Source: Holophaga foetida DSM 6591 (GTDB taxonomy: Bacteria > Acidobacteriota > Holophagae > Holophagales > Holophagaceae). Taken from it: a stretch of DNA of 64,000 bases. This document shows, one piece after another, positions 33,901-41,960 of this stretch (positions are counted from its first letter, which is position 1; every line of letters starts with the position of its first letter). The stretch covers positions 2,913,766 to 2,977,765 of the forward strand of contig NZ_KI912268.1 in NCBI RefSeq assembly GCF_000242615.2, written 5' to 3'. The position numbers and the translations under genes are program-made. The notes beneath the pieces were generated by a model. It had not been told where the DNA came from, made no database searches, and saw nothing but the letters and a program-made list of their open reading frames with translations.

Positions 33901-34361
33901 TCGGAAAGGGAGCGGGGGGTCGGACCCAGGACCCTGGGAAGGGTCAGGCGTCCACTCCCCACACCGATGGTTTCGGGATGCAGGAAACGTCCAGAGGGTG
34001 AGGACCGGAGGCCGTTCTCCAGCTTGGCCAGGAGGGCGTTCCGCTGGGGCATGGACAGGTTTGGCCACAGGGAGGCCAGGGACTCCCCTTCGAGTTCCTG
34101 GAGAAGCCACACCCGGCCCTCCTCCACTCCGAAGTGGGTCCGCAGGGGATCCATGGCGCCAGCATCCTGGATCTGCCTGAGATGCTCATGCTTGATCTGG
34201 TCCTGCTCCCGCTGGAGCGGGGCGGGCTCCCAGTATTGGAGGAGGCAGCGGGCTCCGCCGTCCCCCCGCTTAACCAGATGCCAGGAAGCGCCTGCCGGAT
34301 CGGCCACGAGGTTCATGAGGTGGCTGTACCAGACCCCACCCAGGTGCCATCCGCGGCTCAT
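30996..34361 (-). CDS. Large ATPase/TPR protein with degenerate kinase-like N-terminus
   Basis: 1121 aa. Residues about 15-165 have the look of a protein-kinase fold without catalytic motifs (VWLLQELEGESLASLW...). Residues about 185-480 are a STAND/AAA-like ATPase with IRGRTQEMTYLKSL, a Walker A variant GEEGLGKE (Glu replaces Ser/Thr) and a Walker B-like LILLRGVDRAD. From about 600 to the end are many TPR-type helical pairs (ALGRGYFFRGHVSQAARHFEEGKRL, ALGQTHFAMGQSQPAHRCLSEA). Such proteins usually act as signalling scaffolds. It ends in ATGA overlap with panB, an unexpected partner. No membrane segment is seen. Confidence 0.65.
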   Translation of the reverse strand: MSRGWHLGGVWYSHLMNLVADPAGASWHLVKRGDGGARCLLQYWEPAPLQREQDQIKHEHLRQIQDAGAMDPLRTHFGVEEGRVWLLQELEGESLASLWPNLSMPQRNALLAKLENGLRSSPSGRFLHPETIGVGSGRLTLPRVLGPTPRSLSELKGVLEAIPCQEAGPHRPWEAPPDLTAESPLPIRGRTQEMTYLKSLMFGLKAGSTHERVVVIQGEEGLGKELLAAYAAAAAETEGIWVNGLDVMGEEAAGHFLGRLLHNLIQGSEAEFYAQHPDVARNLAARVESFAFLRSVRKHRGGLSQVDPAELAGALTLLQFAQERHPRLILLRGVDRADNALLGLLKDLIRSSRLPWLLVVNNGGPTRTARPLLGPLSQDPDVAILNLKRLEDRDLRATLEDILGPHDLSEALAMDVCLASLGNAGILRNLLERALLEGALVWEGGRWRPVPGKPISLVAHPDMLSEILSGRFRRLPPAAALLARLVALGDDSVSLSALGRAVGLAGEPLEEALQALQNGKFVQILDGRASPLSPQIRDLAMEGIPPGEIKRLARTLLKAIQDESRGPVLSVRLQSYASDAPTALARVMEAIEQPPPAPGEAEAIVRQTLALGPSPAQKARLWEFLADSWTHSTIRGRVHPGQLKGRSPYEWALESLDQALEEDSEELAPPTQRARTLRKKAFLQLRLRRFEQAEHTARKAQSLLMDHLFHEEQTRLRLALGRGYFFRGHVSQAARHFEEGKRLVERVEQRESHAERAGLLLDLGRIQMERCQFHGALGSLLGARRILEHSQDHRRLVGVLLALGQTHFAMGQSQPAHRCLSEAMNAALAQDDLELIADCHLALGMIASVEQDLGRALSCLEQAIEGYEQLSDRGRAARASLWRARTLACLGDHLESEHLLLELACPGEPMSAHEEGERLSLQAEILEFRGAWGNAARVYQEAADCHRGFGLSWRETLARVRQIQALAQDRAPDTPARWSGLEALREPVASSGSRWLDLEWHHAHAILLSASSDTAASEALRAWGEVLATARELGRTSLVLEACTQGACLLLRRGEELGARAKIQEACSSFQELWSRVPAAFGPHFLGRPDLHHFRLAVESVGMDLPQHLPPPVGLQTWDPA

Positions 34362-34429
34362 GGGAGTTCACCACTGGGCTGGGGGGTCGCCTGGGGAATC
34401 ATGCCCGCAGTCTAGCAGATGAGGCCGGA

Positions 34430-35041
34430 TTATCTGGGCATACCTAGCCAGGACTGGGTCAGCCCCAGTTCCAGCAGGAGTGCCCCGAAAGATTCCACGG
34501 GGAAGCCCATCACCGTTGCAAAGCTGCCTTCGATTCGCTCGATGAACAGGGCTGCGATCCCCTGGGCCGCATAGGCCCCGGCCTTGTCCATGGGTTCCCC
34601 GGTGCTCGCGTACCAGGTGATCTGTTCCGGTGTGAGGGGGCGGATGAAGACCTCGGCCGTATCCACAAAACTGTGGATCTCTTCGTCCCGCATCAGGCAG
34701 AGGGCGGTGTGGACCTCATGGTTCCGGCCCTGGATCAGCCCCAGCATCCGTTGGGCGTCCTCCTCGTCCACGGGCTTGCCCAGGACGTGGTGGTCCACTG
34801 CCACGGTGGTATCGGCGGCGATGACCCAGCGTCCGGGATTCACAGCCGATACGATCTTGGCTTTCATGCAGGCAAGACGGCACACCATGGCCTCGGGATC
34901 CTCGTTCGGCAGGGGGGTCTCATCCGCATCCGGGGCCCAGGATTCGTAAGGGATGCCGAGGGCGTTCATCCAGTGTCTCCGGCGGGGACTGGCGGACGCG
35001 AGGATGGGGGGCAAGAGGTTCAGGGTGATGTCTTCGCTCAT
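34430..35041 (-). CDS. maf: Maf-like nucleoside triphosphate pyrophosphatase
   Basis: 203 aa. ILASASPRRRHWMNALGIPYES opens the Maf fold, followed by ETPLPNEDPEAMVCRLACMKA, VIAADTTVAVDHHVLGKPVDEEDA and the basic/acidic active-site residues around DKAGAYAAQG. Maf proteins hydrolyse dTTP/UTP or modified nucleotides and affect septation. It follows lnt with an ATGA overlap; the N-terminus carries about ten extra residues compared with E. coli YhdE. Confidence 0.9.
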   Translation of the reverse strand: MSEDITLNLLPPILASASPRRRHWMNALGIPYESWAPDADETPLPNEDPEAMVCRLACMKAKIVSAVNPGRWVIAADTTVAVDHHVLGKPVDEEDAQRMLGLIQGRNHEVHTALCLMRDEEIHSFVDTAEVFIRPLTPEQITWYASTGEPMDKAGAYAAQGIAALFIERIEGSFATVMGFPVESFGALLLELGLTQSWLGMPR

Positions 35042-36516
35042 GAGCGCCTCACCAGCCATCCTACCAGGAGGGTCGCAAGGGCAAGGAGCAGCAGTTCTCC
35101 CACCAGGACAAGGGGGCTTCGGGCCGGGGCCTTCACGGGGCGCCAGTCCAGGGGGAAGGCGTGGGCGGCCTCGCTCATGGGCTCTCCCCATAACCCGCCA
35201 CTGCCGTCGGCCCGGAAGACTCCGGACTTGCCCGTGAGGGTGGCCCGCAGGAGGGGCAGCCCCGTTTCCACTGCCCGGAGTCGGATCTGGGCGCCGTGGA
35301 GGTCCGTGGCGATGCTGCGTTCGAACCATCCGTCGTTGGTGAGATTGGCCAGTACATCGCCCCCCGCCTGGTCCAGACCCCGCAGCACCCGCCAAGGGAT
35401 GAGGGCCTCGCTGCAGATCAGGGGGTGGACCTTCAGACCCGGGAGGGCGAAGCTGCTCTGGGGGCCCAGGGTGCCGGGTTCCTGGGATAGGAATCCCATG
35501 CGCTCATCCAGCCAACGCTGCAGGGCCTCGGGGCCGGGCATCCGTTCCCCGAAGGGCATGGGGACCACCTTGGCCTGGAGGAACGAGGGGGACCCAGGGG
35601 CCTCCCCCCGTACGAGGTTGAATCGCTCTCCCTCCGTGCCGTAGAGCCAGGCGATGCCGCGGCGACGGGCCTCCTCCGGGAGTCGGGGGTTGGGGGCCAG
35701 ATCGTTCCGGCCCATTACCGAACTCTCGGGCCAGAGGAGCAGGGTGGTCCGGCCCGATCGAGGCAGGCCCGCACGCTGGAGTTCCCGGTCGCTACGCTCC
35801 CAGAGCCGGGCCTCCATGCCCCGGAAGGGCTGGCCGGCGGGCCAGTTCGGCTGGATCATCACCACATCCAGGTGGTGCTCCGGCCCCTTCGGGAGCAGGG
35901 GCCAGGCCAGACCCAGGAGCAGGAGTCCCGCAAGCAGGGCCAGGGGGGGCAGGAAGGGCCTGGGCTTTCGCTCTGCCCACAGGAGGCCCGCCATGGCTCC
36001 CGCTCCCCAGAGGAGGGCGCTCAGCCCGTGGGAACCCAGGAATGCGGCGCTCCGGACCAGGATGGGCAGGCCGCCCACGAGGGTTCCCCAGGTGAAGGGA
36101 TAGACGTGGAATCCCAGCAACTCCCATAGGGCGATTCCCAGGGCGGCTCCCAGACCCGCTCCCCATGCACCGCTGCGCTGCCCCAGCCAGCGGGCCAGGA
36201 GAAGCACCCCCCAGAAGCCCAGGGCTTCCCAGGCGTTCAGGAGCATGGTCCCGAGGATGGCCATGGGTATCGGCATGGGCCCCTTGATCGCCAGGGTCTG
36301 GGGCACCCAGTGGAAGATGCCCCAGAAGCCGATCAGGAAGGCCAGGAAGCCCCAGAGGGAGTGCCTTCCCCTGAAGACGCTGCGGAAGACGAGGCTCAGG
36401 AAGAGCAAGCCCACCAGAGGTTCCAGGAAGGCCAATGCCGGGACAGCCGCCAGGTCAAAGGCCAGGGCGAAGAGCAGCCCCAGGCCGAGGGCTTCCAAGA
36501 GGTGCCGCGCGATCAT
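35038..36516 (-). CDS. lnt: Apolipoprotein N-acyltransferase
   Basis: 492 aa. It transfers the third acyl chain to lipoproteins at the outer face of the inner membrane. Around seven N-terminal membrane helices precede a nitrilase-type domain whose catalytic triad is visible: Glu in LLLWPESSV, Lys in AKVVPMPFGE and Cys in HPLICSEAL. A final helix ends in VGWLVRRS. ATGA overlaps with trmH-like and maf genes at its two ends. Several lipoproteins in the window are expected substrates. Confidence 0.92.
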   Translation of the reverse strand: MIARHLLEALGLGLLFALAFDLAAVPALAFLEPLVGLLFLSLVFRSVFRGRHSLWGFLAFLIGFWGIFHWVPQTLAIKGPMPIPMAILGTMLLNAWEALGFWGVLLLARWLGQRSGAWGAGLGAALGIALWELLGFHVYPFTWGTLVGGLPILVRSAAFLGSHGLSALLWGAGAMAGLLWAERKPRPFLPPLALLAGLLLLGLAWPLLPKGPEHHLDVVMIQPNWPAGQPFRGMEARLWERSDRELQRAGLPRSGRTTLLLWPESSVMGRNDLAPNPRLPEEARRRGIAWLYGTEGERFNLVRGEAPGSPSFLQAKVVPMPFGERMPGPEALQRWLDERMGFLSQEPGTLGPQSSFALPGLKVHPLICSEALIPWRVLRGLDQAGGDVLANLTNDGWFERSIATDLHGAQIRLRAVETGLPLLRATLTGKSGVFRADGSGGLWGEPMSEAAHAFPLDWRPVKAPARSPLVLVGELLLLALATLLVGWLVRRS

Positions 36517-37280
36517 GCCCGGCCTCTCCGGGCCACCTCGAAGCAGGCGATACCGGCGGCCACGGCCGCGTTGAGGCTCTCCACCCCCTGGATGGGGATG
36601 GCGAGGCGTCGCACAGCCTCGGGCAGGGCCACGCCCTGCCAGCCATGCCCCTCGTTGCCGACCAGGAGTCGGACAGCTCCGCGGAAGTCGGCCTCCGCCA
36701 GGGGCAGGGCGCCGGGCCCGCCGTCCAGGGCGAACCACTTCCCGCTGTCGAGGCTCAGGGCCTCCATGCGGCGCAGGGGCATCAGGAAGGCCGCCCCCAT
36801 GGAGCCCCGCAGGGCCTTGGGGGCGAAGGGATCGGTGCAGCCGGGCCCCAGGAGGGCCTCCTGGAATCCGAAGGCGGCGGCGCTGCGGAGGATGGCCCCC
36901 AGGTTGCCCGGGTCCTGGATGCCCCAGGCCCCGATGACCCGATCCGCCAGGGGGCCCGTCGGTTCGGGTCCCAGTTCCGCGAGCAGGGCCAGGTCCGGAG
37001 GGCTGCCCGCGTCCGCCAGTTCCCGCATCAGGGGTTCCGCAAGGGTGAGGGTGTCCAGGGGGTGGCGGCGCTCCAGGGGGTGCTCCCCGGCCCCATCCAG
37101 CCGTATCCACTGGAGGGGGCGGATCCGGGTGCCCGCCGGGCTGTTGCGGACCCCTTCCCAGGCCTCGATGAGCTTGGCCCCGAGCAGGAGCGTGTGGGTG
37201 CGCCGACCCCCCGACGCCGCCAGGATCGAGCGGAGATGCTTGAATCGCGGATTGGCCTTGCTGGTGATGAGGAGTTCCAT
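36513..37280 (-). CDS. TrmH/SpoU family RNA 2'-O-methyltransferase
   Basis: 255 aa. N-terminal substrate-binding part (ITSKANPRFKHLRSILA) and a C-terminal SPOUT knot with motif 1 GAWGIQDPGNLGAILRSAAAFG, motif 2 LLVGNEGHGW and motif 3 LAIPIQGVESLNAAVAAGIACFE. Methylates a ribose in tRNA or rRNA; the target cannot be told. First gene of a coupled trmH-lnt-maf unit. Confidence 0.9.
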   Translation of the reverse strand: MELLITSKANPRFKHLRSILAASGGRRTHTLLLGAKLIEAWEGVRNSPAGTRIRPLQWIRLDGAGEHPLERRHPLDTLTLAEPLMRELADAGSPPDLALLAELGPEPTGPLADRVIGAWGIQDPGNLGAILRSAAAFGFQEALLGPGCTDPFAPKALRGSMGAAFLMPLRRMEALSLDSGKWFALDGGPGALPLAEADFRGAVRLLVGNEGHGWQGVALPEAVRRLAIPIQGVESLNAAVAAGIACFEVARRGRA

Positions 37281-37346
37281 GCCTCTGTTTAATCACGGAA
37301 CCGTGGAACGGCCAAAGGGTATCGTCTCCGGGCCCGGAGGCACCCT

Positions 37347-38255
37347 TTAAAGGGATTTCCGGTGGGCGCGGGGAGCCAGGCCCAAGGTCCGCTTATAGGC
37401 CCGGCTGAAGGCTGCCTCGCTTCCGTAGCCCAGCTGCTCGGCGATCTGGGCCACGGTGAGGGGTTCGTTCTTGAGGAGTTCGATGGCCAGGTTCATCCGG
37501 AACTGGGTCAGGTAGGCCTTGGGCGGCTTGCCGATGAGAAGAGTGAACCGCTCGGCGAAGGAGGCCCGGCACATGCCAATGGCCTTCGAGAGACTGTTGA
37601 GGTCCCAGGGCTTCTCGGGGGAGGCGTGCATCAGAGCGAGGCTTCGACCGATCTGGGGATCCCTCATGCCACGGATCCATCCGCTCCTCTCCGGATCCGC
37701 GGCGATCCAGGCTCGGACGCTCTGCATGAGCAGGACGTCGACCAGGCGGGCGATGACCGTGTTGGAGCCCGGTTGGCGATGGTGGGCCTCCAGATCGATT
37801 GCCTCCACGATGGGGCGCAGCCAGTAGAGACCTTCCCCTTTCCGGTGGCGGATCACAATGGCTGAGGGCAACTGGGCCAGGAGGATTCGAGCGGCGGGAC
37901 CGGCGAGCCTGGCGCCGCCGCAGAGCAGGACGGAACGTTCGCCGGGCCCCTCGGCCTTGAGGGATGCGCCGGAACCCTGGTGCTCCAGGGAGGGCTCGCC
38001 AGGGCCGGGAGGGGGCGTGTCGAAGCTGTCGGCAAAGGTGTGGGCGGGGCCATGGGGCAGGATGGCCAAGTCGCCGGTGCGGAGGGTCAGGCGCTGCTCC
38101 CCCAGCTTGAGGCAGGACTGTCCCAGGGATTGGAAGTGGAAGCTGGTCCATTGCCGCACCGGGATGTCCAGGCACCAGGGCGCCCGGACGTCAAAGCTCC
38201 GGTAGAAACTGGCGGAAAAGCGGAGGCCTTGCAGCAGCTCGTCTAGGGGGTCCAT
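37347..38255 (-). CDS. AraC family transcriptional regulator
   Basis: 302 aa from the ATG at 38255 with GGAG six bases ahead; the frame is open 23 codons further. The N-terminal cupin-type sensor (about 20-190; WTSFHFQSLGQSCLKLGEQRLTLRTGDLAILPHG) resembles the AraC_binding_2/cupin_6 group. The C-terminal double HTH (about 200-300) includes SKAIGMCRASFAERFTLLIG and VAQIAEQLGYGSEAAFSRAYKRTLG. It is divergent from the ferredoxin/flavoprotein operon over a 350-bp AT-rich region, so it most likely controls that operon in response to its substrate. Confidence 0.88.
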   Translation of the reverse strand: MDPLDELLQGLRFSASFYRSFDVRAPWCLDIPVRQWTSFHFQSLGQSCLKLGEQRLTLRTGDLAILPHGPAHTFADSFDTPPPGPGEPSLEHQGSGASLKAEGPGERSVLLCGGARLAGPAARILLAQLPSAIVIRHRKGEGLYWLRPIVEAIDLEAHHRQPGSNTVIARLVDVLLMQSVRAWIAADPERSGWIRGMRDPQIGRSLALMHASPEKPWDLNSLSKAIGMCRASFAERFTLLIGKPPKAYLTQFRMNLAIELLKNEPLTVAQIAEQLGYGSEAAFSRAYKRTLGLAPRAHRKSL

Positions 38256-38605
38256 CTCAGCTCCAGACGAATGATCAATTTTATTGGACAAAGCATCATA
38301 GAGTCTCATCCCCTTGGTACCCATACTGAGTCAACCCGATTATCCAAGACCGTTTTCCGAGAAATATAACATGTTTGCATAATAACTCAATTTTATGCGA
38401 AGTAGATTTATGCATGGCATAGGTGTGAACTTATTGCTTTGGATCCGCAAAATCAGATCATGAAAAAAGACTGTCAAAATCATCTCTTTGGCTGAGTCTC
38501 GCAATACGGCAAGGCAGATGTCAATGCCTGACTGGCATGCATTAGTGTGTGGTTTATGCCTTTAATTTTGTTTTGGTTAATTGGGTTTAAATTTTCGGAG
38601 GCCAT
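38256..38605. promoter_or_regulatory. AT-rich divergent regulatory region between araC-type gene and ferredoxin operon
   Basis: 350 bp without a gene, visibly richer in A/T than the flanks. TTTATGC occurs three times (38392, 38407, 38553), and ATGCC-N5-GGCAT forms an inverted repeat at 38524-38538. The first two TTTATGC copies are 15 bp apart. No clear sigma-70 pair or sigma-54 box could be assigned. A CGGAGG ribosome site precedes the ferredoxin ATG. These repeats are candidate AraC-type half-sites. Confidence 0.5.
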
Positions 38606-38833
38606 ATGAATCTTATTAAAATAGATTCGACTCTATGCACCAAGTGCGGCATGTGCTTCAAGTCTTGCTGGAACGATGTGTTCAGAGTCGACAAAGCCAC
38701 GCGCCAGCCGTACGCGGCCTATCCCGAGGATTGCGTGGAATGCAACTACTGCGAGGTCTCCTGCCCGGTGGGCGCCTTGACGGTCATCATCGATTACGCG
38801 AAACCCATGGCTTCTTGTTACGGAAACAAGTAG
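38606..38833 (+). CDS. 2x[4Fe-4S] ferredoxin-like protein
   Basis: 75 aa. Two cluster motifs are seen: CTKCGMCFKSC near residue 11 and CVECNYCEVSCPVG near residue 42. The short tail ends MASCYGNK. It resembles the ferredoxin half of AprB (adenylylsulfate reductase beta) but lacks AprB's C-terminal extension. It lies 17 bp before the AprA-like flavoprotein and is the obvious electron partner. Confidence 0.9.
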   Translation: MNLIKIDSTLCTKCGMCFKSCWNDVFRVDKATRQPYAAYPEDCVECNYCEVSCPVGALTVIIDYAKPMASCYGNK

Positions 38834-38850
38834 GGATAGGAGCAGTCAAG

Positions 38851-40590
38851 ATGAACAGCATCGAACATTTCGGGAAAGTCATAAGCACAGACATTCTGAT
38901 CGTTGGTCATGGTATTTCCGGGTTGTCCGCAGCCATCACGGCCAAGGAGAAGAATCCGGCCCTGAAGGTCCTCGCCGTGGACAAGGCCTGCGTCGGTTTC
39001 GGGGGCAAGGCCAACAAAGGCGGCGGCCACATCTCGTACATCCCCGAGGGAGCCGAAGAAACCTACGTCGAGTACCACACCCGGAACCTCGGCGATTACC
39101 TCAACAACCAGGACCGTCTGCGCCGCTACGCCCACTCCACCGTCAAGACCCTGGACAAGTGGGAGTCCTGGGGGGTCAGCTTCCGGGCCCGGGATGATGC
39201 CTTCCAGGCCCACCCGATCATTCCCTGGAAGATGTTTGTGGTCGATCTGGACATGCTGATCCCCATGGCGAAGCATGCCCGGCAGGCTGGCGTGGAGTTC
39301 ATGGAGAAGGTGGCCATCGTCGATCTGCTGACCGATGGCGATCAGGTCTGCGGTGCCATCGGTTTCGATCTGGTCACCGCGGAAATCCTTGTCTTCAAGG
39401 CCAAGGCGGTCGTTCTCGCCAACGGCAACCAGAACTGGCGAGTGATGCGGATGTGGTCCAGCAGCCGGGGCGAAGGCATTGCCACGGCCTGGCGCGCGGG
39501 GGCGAGGATGCGGGGCGCCGAGTTCGGCAGCTTCGTGAACATGATCTCCGTGGAGCACTTCCAGGTTTCCTACGGCAGCGAAAACGCCATGTTCAACGCC
39601 AAGGGCGAGTTCATGGACGATCGCGCCGATCTGGATGGCAACCTGAAGGACACCTTCGGTGGGGCCGATCTGGGCGGAACGCAGTCGATCAGCATGTACA
39701 AGCAAGTGGCGGCAGGCAACGGTCCCATCTTTGAGGACACCGAGAAGAACGACTACCCCTCCACCCCCCAGGGGATGAACATCGTGCCCGAGGTGGGACG
39801 TGCCGCCGACAACTGGTTCAGGCCCTTCGCCCACAAGTGGTGGCATCTTCTTTGGGAGAAGAACAAGATGGGCGGCTACAAGACCTCCAGCAAGATGAAG
39901 GAGGTCGCCCCCGGATTCATCGGCGAATTCGGACCCGTGAATGTCGATGACAACTGGATGACCAACATCAAGGGGCTCTTCGCATCCGGAGACATTTGCG
40001 CCGGGGGCATCCAGATCTTCGGTGCCGTGCCAGCACCTCCGGGGCGGAACCGTGGGAGCGGCCTCATCGCCGCCGTCTATCACGGCATCCATGCCGGACC
40101 CGCCGCCGCCGACTATGTCACCGGCCTAGAGAAGCCCGGCCAGATCGATCCGGTTCAGCTCCAGGCGCTCCAAGAGGATATGCTGGTGCCCCTTTACCGC
40201 TCCCAGGGCGTGACCGCCGCCGAACTGACCTGGAAGATCCAGTGCATCATGACGCCGGTTCCCAATTCGGCTCTCAAGCGGGAGGATCGCCTCAAGGCTG
40301 CCCTGGCGGAGACCCTGGCACTGAAGGCTGAACTGCCCAAGCTGGTGGCCAGCGACGGACACAGCCTCAGCGCCTGCATCGAGACCAAGGCCATGGTGCT
40401 CTGCGCCGAGATGTTCTTCCGGGCGTCCCTGGAACGCAAGGAGACCCGGGGCTGGCATATCCGGGAGGACTTCCCCTCCCGGGATGACTCAGCCAATCCC
40501 TACTGGGTCGATCTCGAAAATGTCGGCGGGGAGATGGCTGTGAGCAGGACCGAGGTTCCCCTCAACCATTACGTCTACCAGCCCGGCTGA
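38851..40590 (+). CDS. FAD-dependent oxidoreductase, AprA/fumarate-reductase flavoprotein superfamily
   Basis: 579 aa from the ATG at 38851 behind AGGAGC. The N-terminal dinucleotide fold is ILIVGHGISGLSAAI, then KACVGFGGKANKGGGHISY, where no His for covalent FAD linkage is seen (unlike Sdh/Frd), then VVLANGNQN, SRGEGIATAWRAGARM and the closing FAD segment GLFASGDICAGGIQ. The C-terminal helical domain continues to about 575. Overall closest in feel to AprA, but no sulfate-activation gene (sat, qmo) is near, so the substrate is probably an organic acid or aromatic. Co-transcribed with the ferredoxin and, past a hairpin, the MFS transporter. Confidence 0.82.
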   Translation: MNSIEHFGKVISTDILIVGHGISGLSAAITAKEKNPALKVLAVDKACVGFGGKANKGGGHISYIPEGAEETYVEYHTRNLGDYLNNQDRLRRYAHSTVKTLDKWESWGVSFRARDDAFQAHPIIPWKMFVVDLDMLIPMAKHARQAGVEFMEKVAIVDLLTDGDQVCGAIGFDLVTAEILVFKAKAVVLANGNQNWRVMRMWSSSRGEGIATAWRAGARMRGAEFGSFVNMISVEHFQVSYGSENAMFNAKGEFMDDRADLDGNLKDTFGGADLGGTQSISMYKQVAAGNGPIFEDTEKNDYPSTPQGMNIVPEVGRAADNWFRPFAHKWWHLLWEKNKMGGYKTSSKMKEVAPGFIGEFGPVNVDDNWMTNIKGLFASGDICAGGIQIFGAVPAPPGRNRGSGLIAAVYHGIHAGPAAADYVTGLEKPGQIDPVQLQALQEDMLVPLYRSQGVTAAELTWKIQCIMTPVPNSALKREDRLKAALAETLALKAELPKLVASDGHSLSACIETKAMVLCAEMFFRASLERKETRGWHIREDFPSRDDSANPYWVDLENVGGEMAVSRTEVPLNHYVYQPG

Positions 40591-40624
40591 TCCGGGCCCC
40601 TCTCCGCTCAAGGTGCTCCGAGTC

Positions 40625-40649
40625 GCGGGCAGGGGGCACCCCTGCCCGC
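40625..40649 (+). terminator. Hairpin between flavoprotein and MFS genes
   Basis: An 11-bp perfect stem (GCGGGCAGGGG / CCCCTGCCCGC) with a 3-nt loop, followed by a C/T-rich stretch. Could dampen transcription into the transporter or protect the upstream mRNA. Confidence 0.5.
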
Positions 40650-40679
40650 TCCACCCCCCTTTGCTTTGGGAGCAATGAT

Positions 40680-41912
40680 ATGAAACAAGAAGGCTTCTGG
40701 AATCCCACCAGGACGCTGGTGGCGGCCTATACCTTCGCCTGGGGCTTCGCCTCCCTGGACCGCCTCCTGATCGCCATGCTCTTCCCCTTCGTCATCCCCT
40801 ATTTCGGGATGACCTATGCCCAGGCTGGGCTCATCATGACCTGCATGTCCGTGCTATACCTCATCATGGCCTCCCTGGGCGGAGCGCTCTCGGACAAGTA
40901 CGGCCGCAAGAAGGTGATCCTGCCTTCGGTCATCATCTTCTCGATCAGCTCCTTCCTCACGGGCTTCGCCACGAATTTCGCGACCTTGATCGGCATCCGT
41001 TCCGTGATCGGCGCTGCGGAGGGTTCCTTCTACACCAGTGGAGCGGCCCAGATCGCCGAGCAGTCGCCGGACGAGAGCCGGGGCACCGCCCTGGGCCTCT
41101 ACAATTCCTCCTTCCCTCTGTTCGGTGCCTGCATCGCCCCGATTTACGCCACCCTGGTTGCTTCCCGGTGGGGCTGGCAGTGGGCCTGCTACCTGACCAT
41201 CATCCCGGGCATCATCCTGGCCTATGTCATTTCCACCAAGGTGCGGGATGCCCAGCCCCTTGCCCACGCCCGTCACCAGGGAACGCCCCGGACCCCCTGG
41301 AGTTCGGTTTTCAAGGATCGGAATATTGTCCTGGCTGGTCTGCTCTCCGCCACCTGGCTGGTCTGGCTGTGGACCTGGCTGAGCTTCGGGCTGCTCTTCC
41401 TGACCAAGGTCAAGGGTCTCCCCGGGAACGCTGCGGGGCTCCTGCTTTCGGCCCTGGGTCTCGGCGGTTGCCTGGGCGCCATCCTCAATTCCAAGCTCTC
41501 GGACAACTTCGGCCGCAAGCCGGTCACGGTGATCGGCACCCTCATCGGCATCCTCGGAACCGTGATCGTGGTTGCGACCCCGAACATTCCCATGGGTGGG
41601 CTCTTCCTGATCCTCCTGGTCACGGGCACGGCCTGCTGGGGCAACGCTCCCATCTGTCTGCAGGTCATCCCCTCGGATTCCGTGTCCGGCGAGCACCTTG
41701 CCAAGACCATCGGCATCATCGTGGCTTTCGGGGAGCTCTTCGGCATCGCCGTGGCCCCTCCGATCGTGGGCTTCGTCGGCGATCGCTTCGGCCTCGCTGC
41801 GGCCATGTATGTGGGAGTGGCCAGCCTCGTTCTGATGACCTTCTGCGGGCTTTTCCTCCGGGAGAGCGCTCCCCGGGTCTGCGCCCGGAGAGCCGCCGGT
41901 TCCGTCGCCTAA
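40680..41912 (+). CDS. MFS transporter (organic/aromatic acid type)
   Basis: 410 aa, twelve membrane helices. The MFS signature between helices 2 and 3 is GGALSDKYGRKKV, with the second-half copy NSKLSDNFGRKPV. The N-terminus begins close to helix 1 (WNPTRTLVAAYTFAWGFASLDRLLIAMLFPFVIPYFG), as in the AAHS/ACS anion:proton symporters. It probably imports the substrate of the neighbouring flavoprotein system. GGGAG precedes the ATG. Confidence 0.85.
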   Translation: MKQEGFWNPTRTLVAAYTFAWGFASLDRLLIAMLFPFVIPYFGMTYAQAGLIMTCMSVLYLIMASLGGALSDKYGRKKVILPSVIIFSISSFLTGFATNFATLIGIRSVIGAAEGSFYTSGAAQIAEQSPDESRGTALGLYNSSFPLFGACIAPIYATLVASRWGWQWACYLTIIPGIILAYVISTKVRDAQPLAHARHQGTPRTPWSSVFKDRNIVLAGLLSATWLVWLWTWLSFGLLFLTKVKGLPGNAAGLLLSALGLGGCLGAILNSKLSDNFGRKPVTVIGTLIGILGTVIVVATPNIPMGGLFLILLVTGTACWGNAPICLQVIPSDSVSGEHLAKTIGIIVAFGELFGIAVAPPIVGFVGDRFGLAAAMYVGVASLVLMTFCGLFLRESAPRVCARRAAGSVA

Positions 41913-41925
41913 TCCCGGCGGAAAG

Positions 41926-41960
41926 GGGCCCCACCCACACCTCGCACCCGGGTGGGGCCC
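41926..41960 (+). terminator. Terminator hairpin after the MFS gene
   Basis: An 11-bp perfect stem (GGGCCCCACCC at 41926-41936 with GGGTGGGGCCC at 41950-41960) and a 13-nt loop begin 13 bp after the stop. No T-run of note follows (AATGTCTTT). Confidence 0.6.

Noticed and set aside
31038..34001. 987-codon plus-strand open frame opposite the ATPase/TPR gene
   Set aside because: Low-complexity Gly/Gln/Glu/Ala composition with no motifs; the minus-strand gene has recognisable ATPase and TPR sequence. A GC-rich codon-bias shadow.
38606..40590. Adenylylsulfate reductase (AprBA) for sulfate reduction
   Set aside because: Gene order and fold are similar, but the ferredoxin lacks the AprB tail and no sat, qmo or dsr gene is present; kept as AprA-like only.
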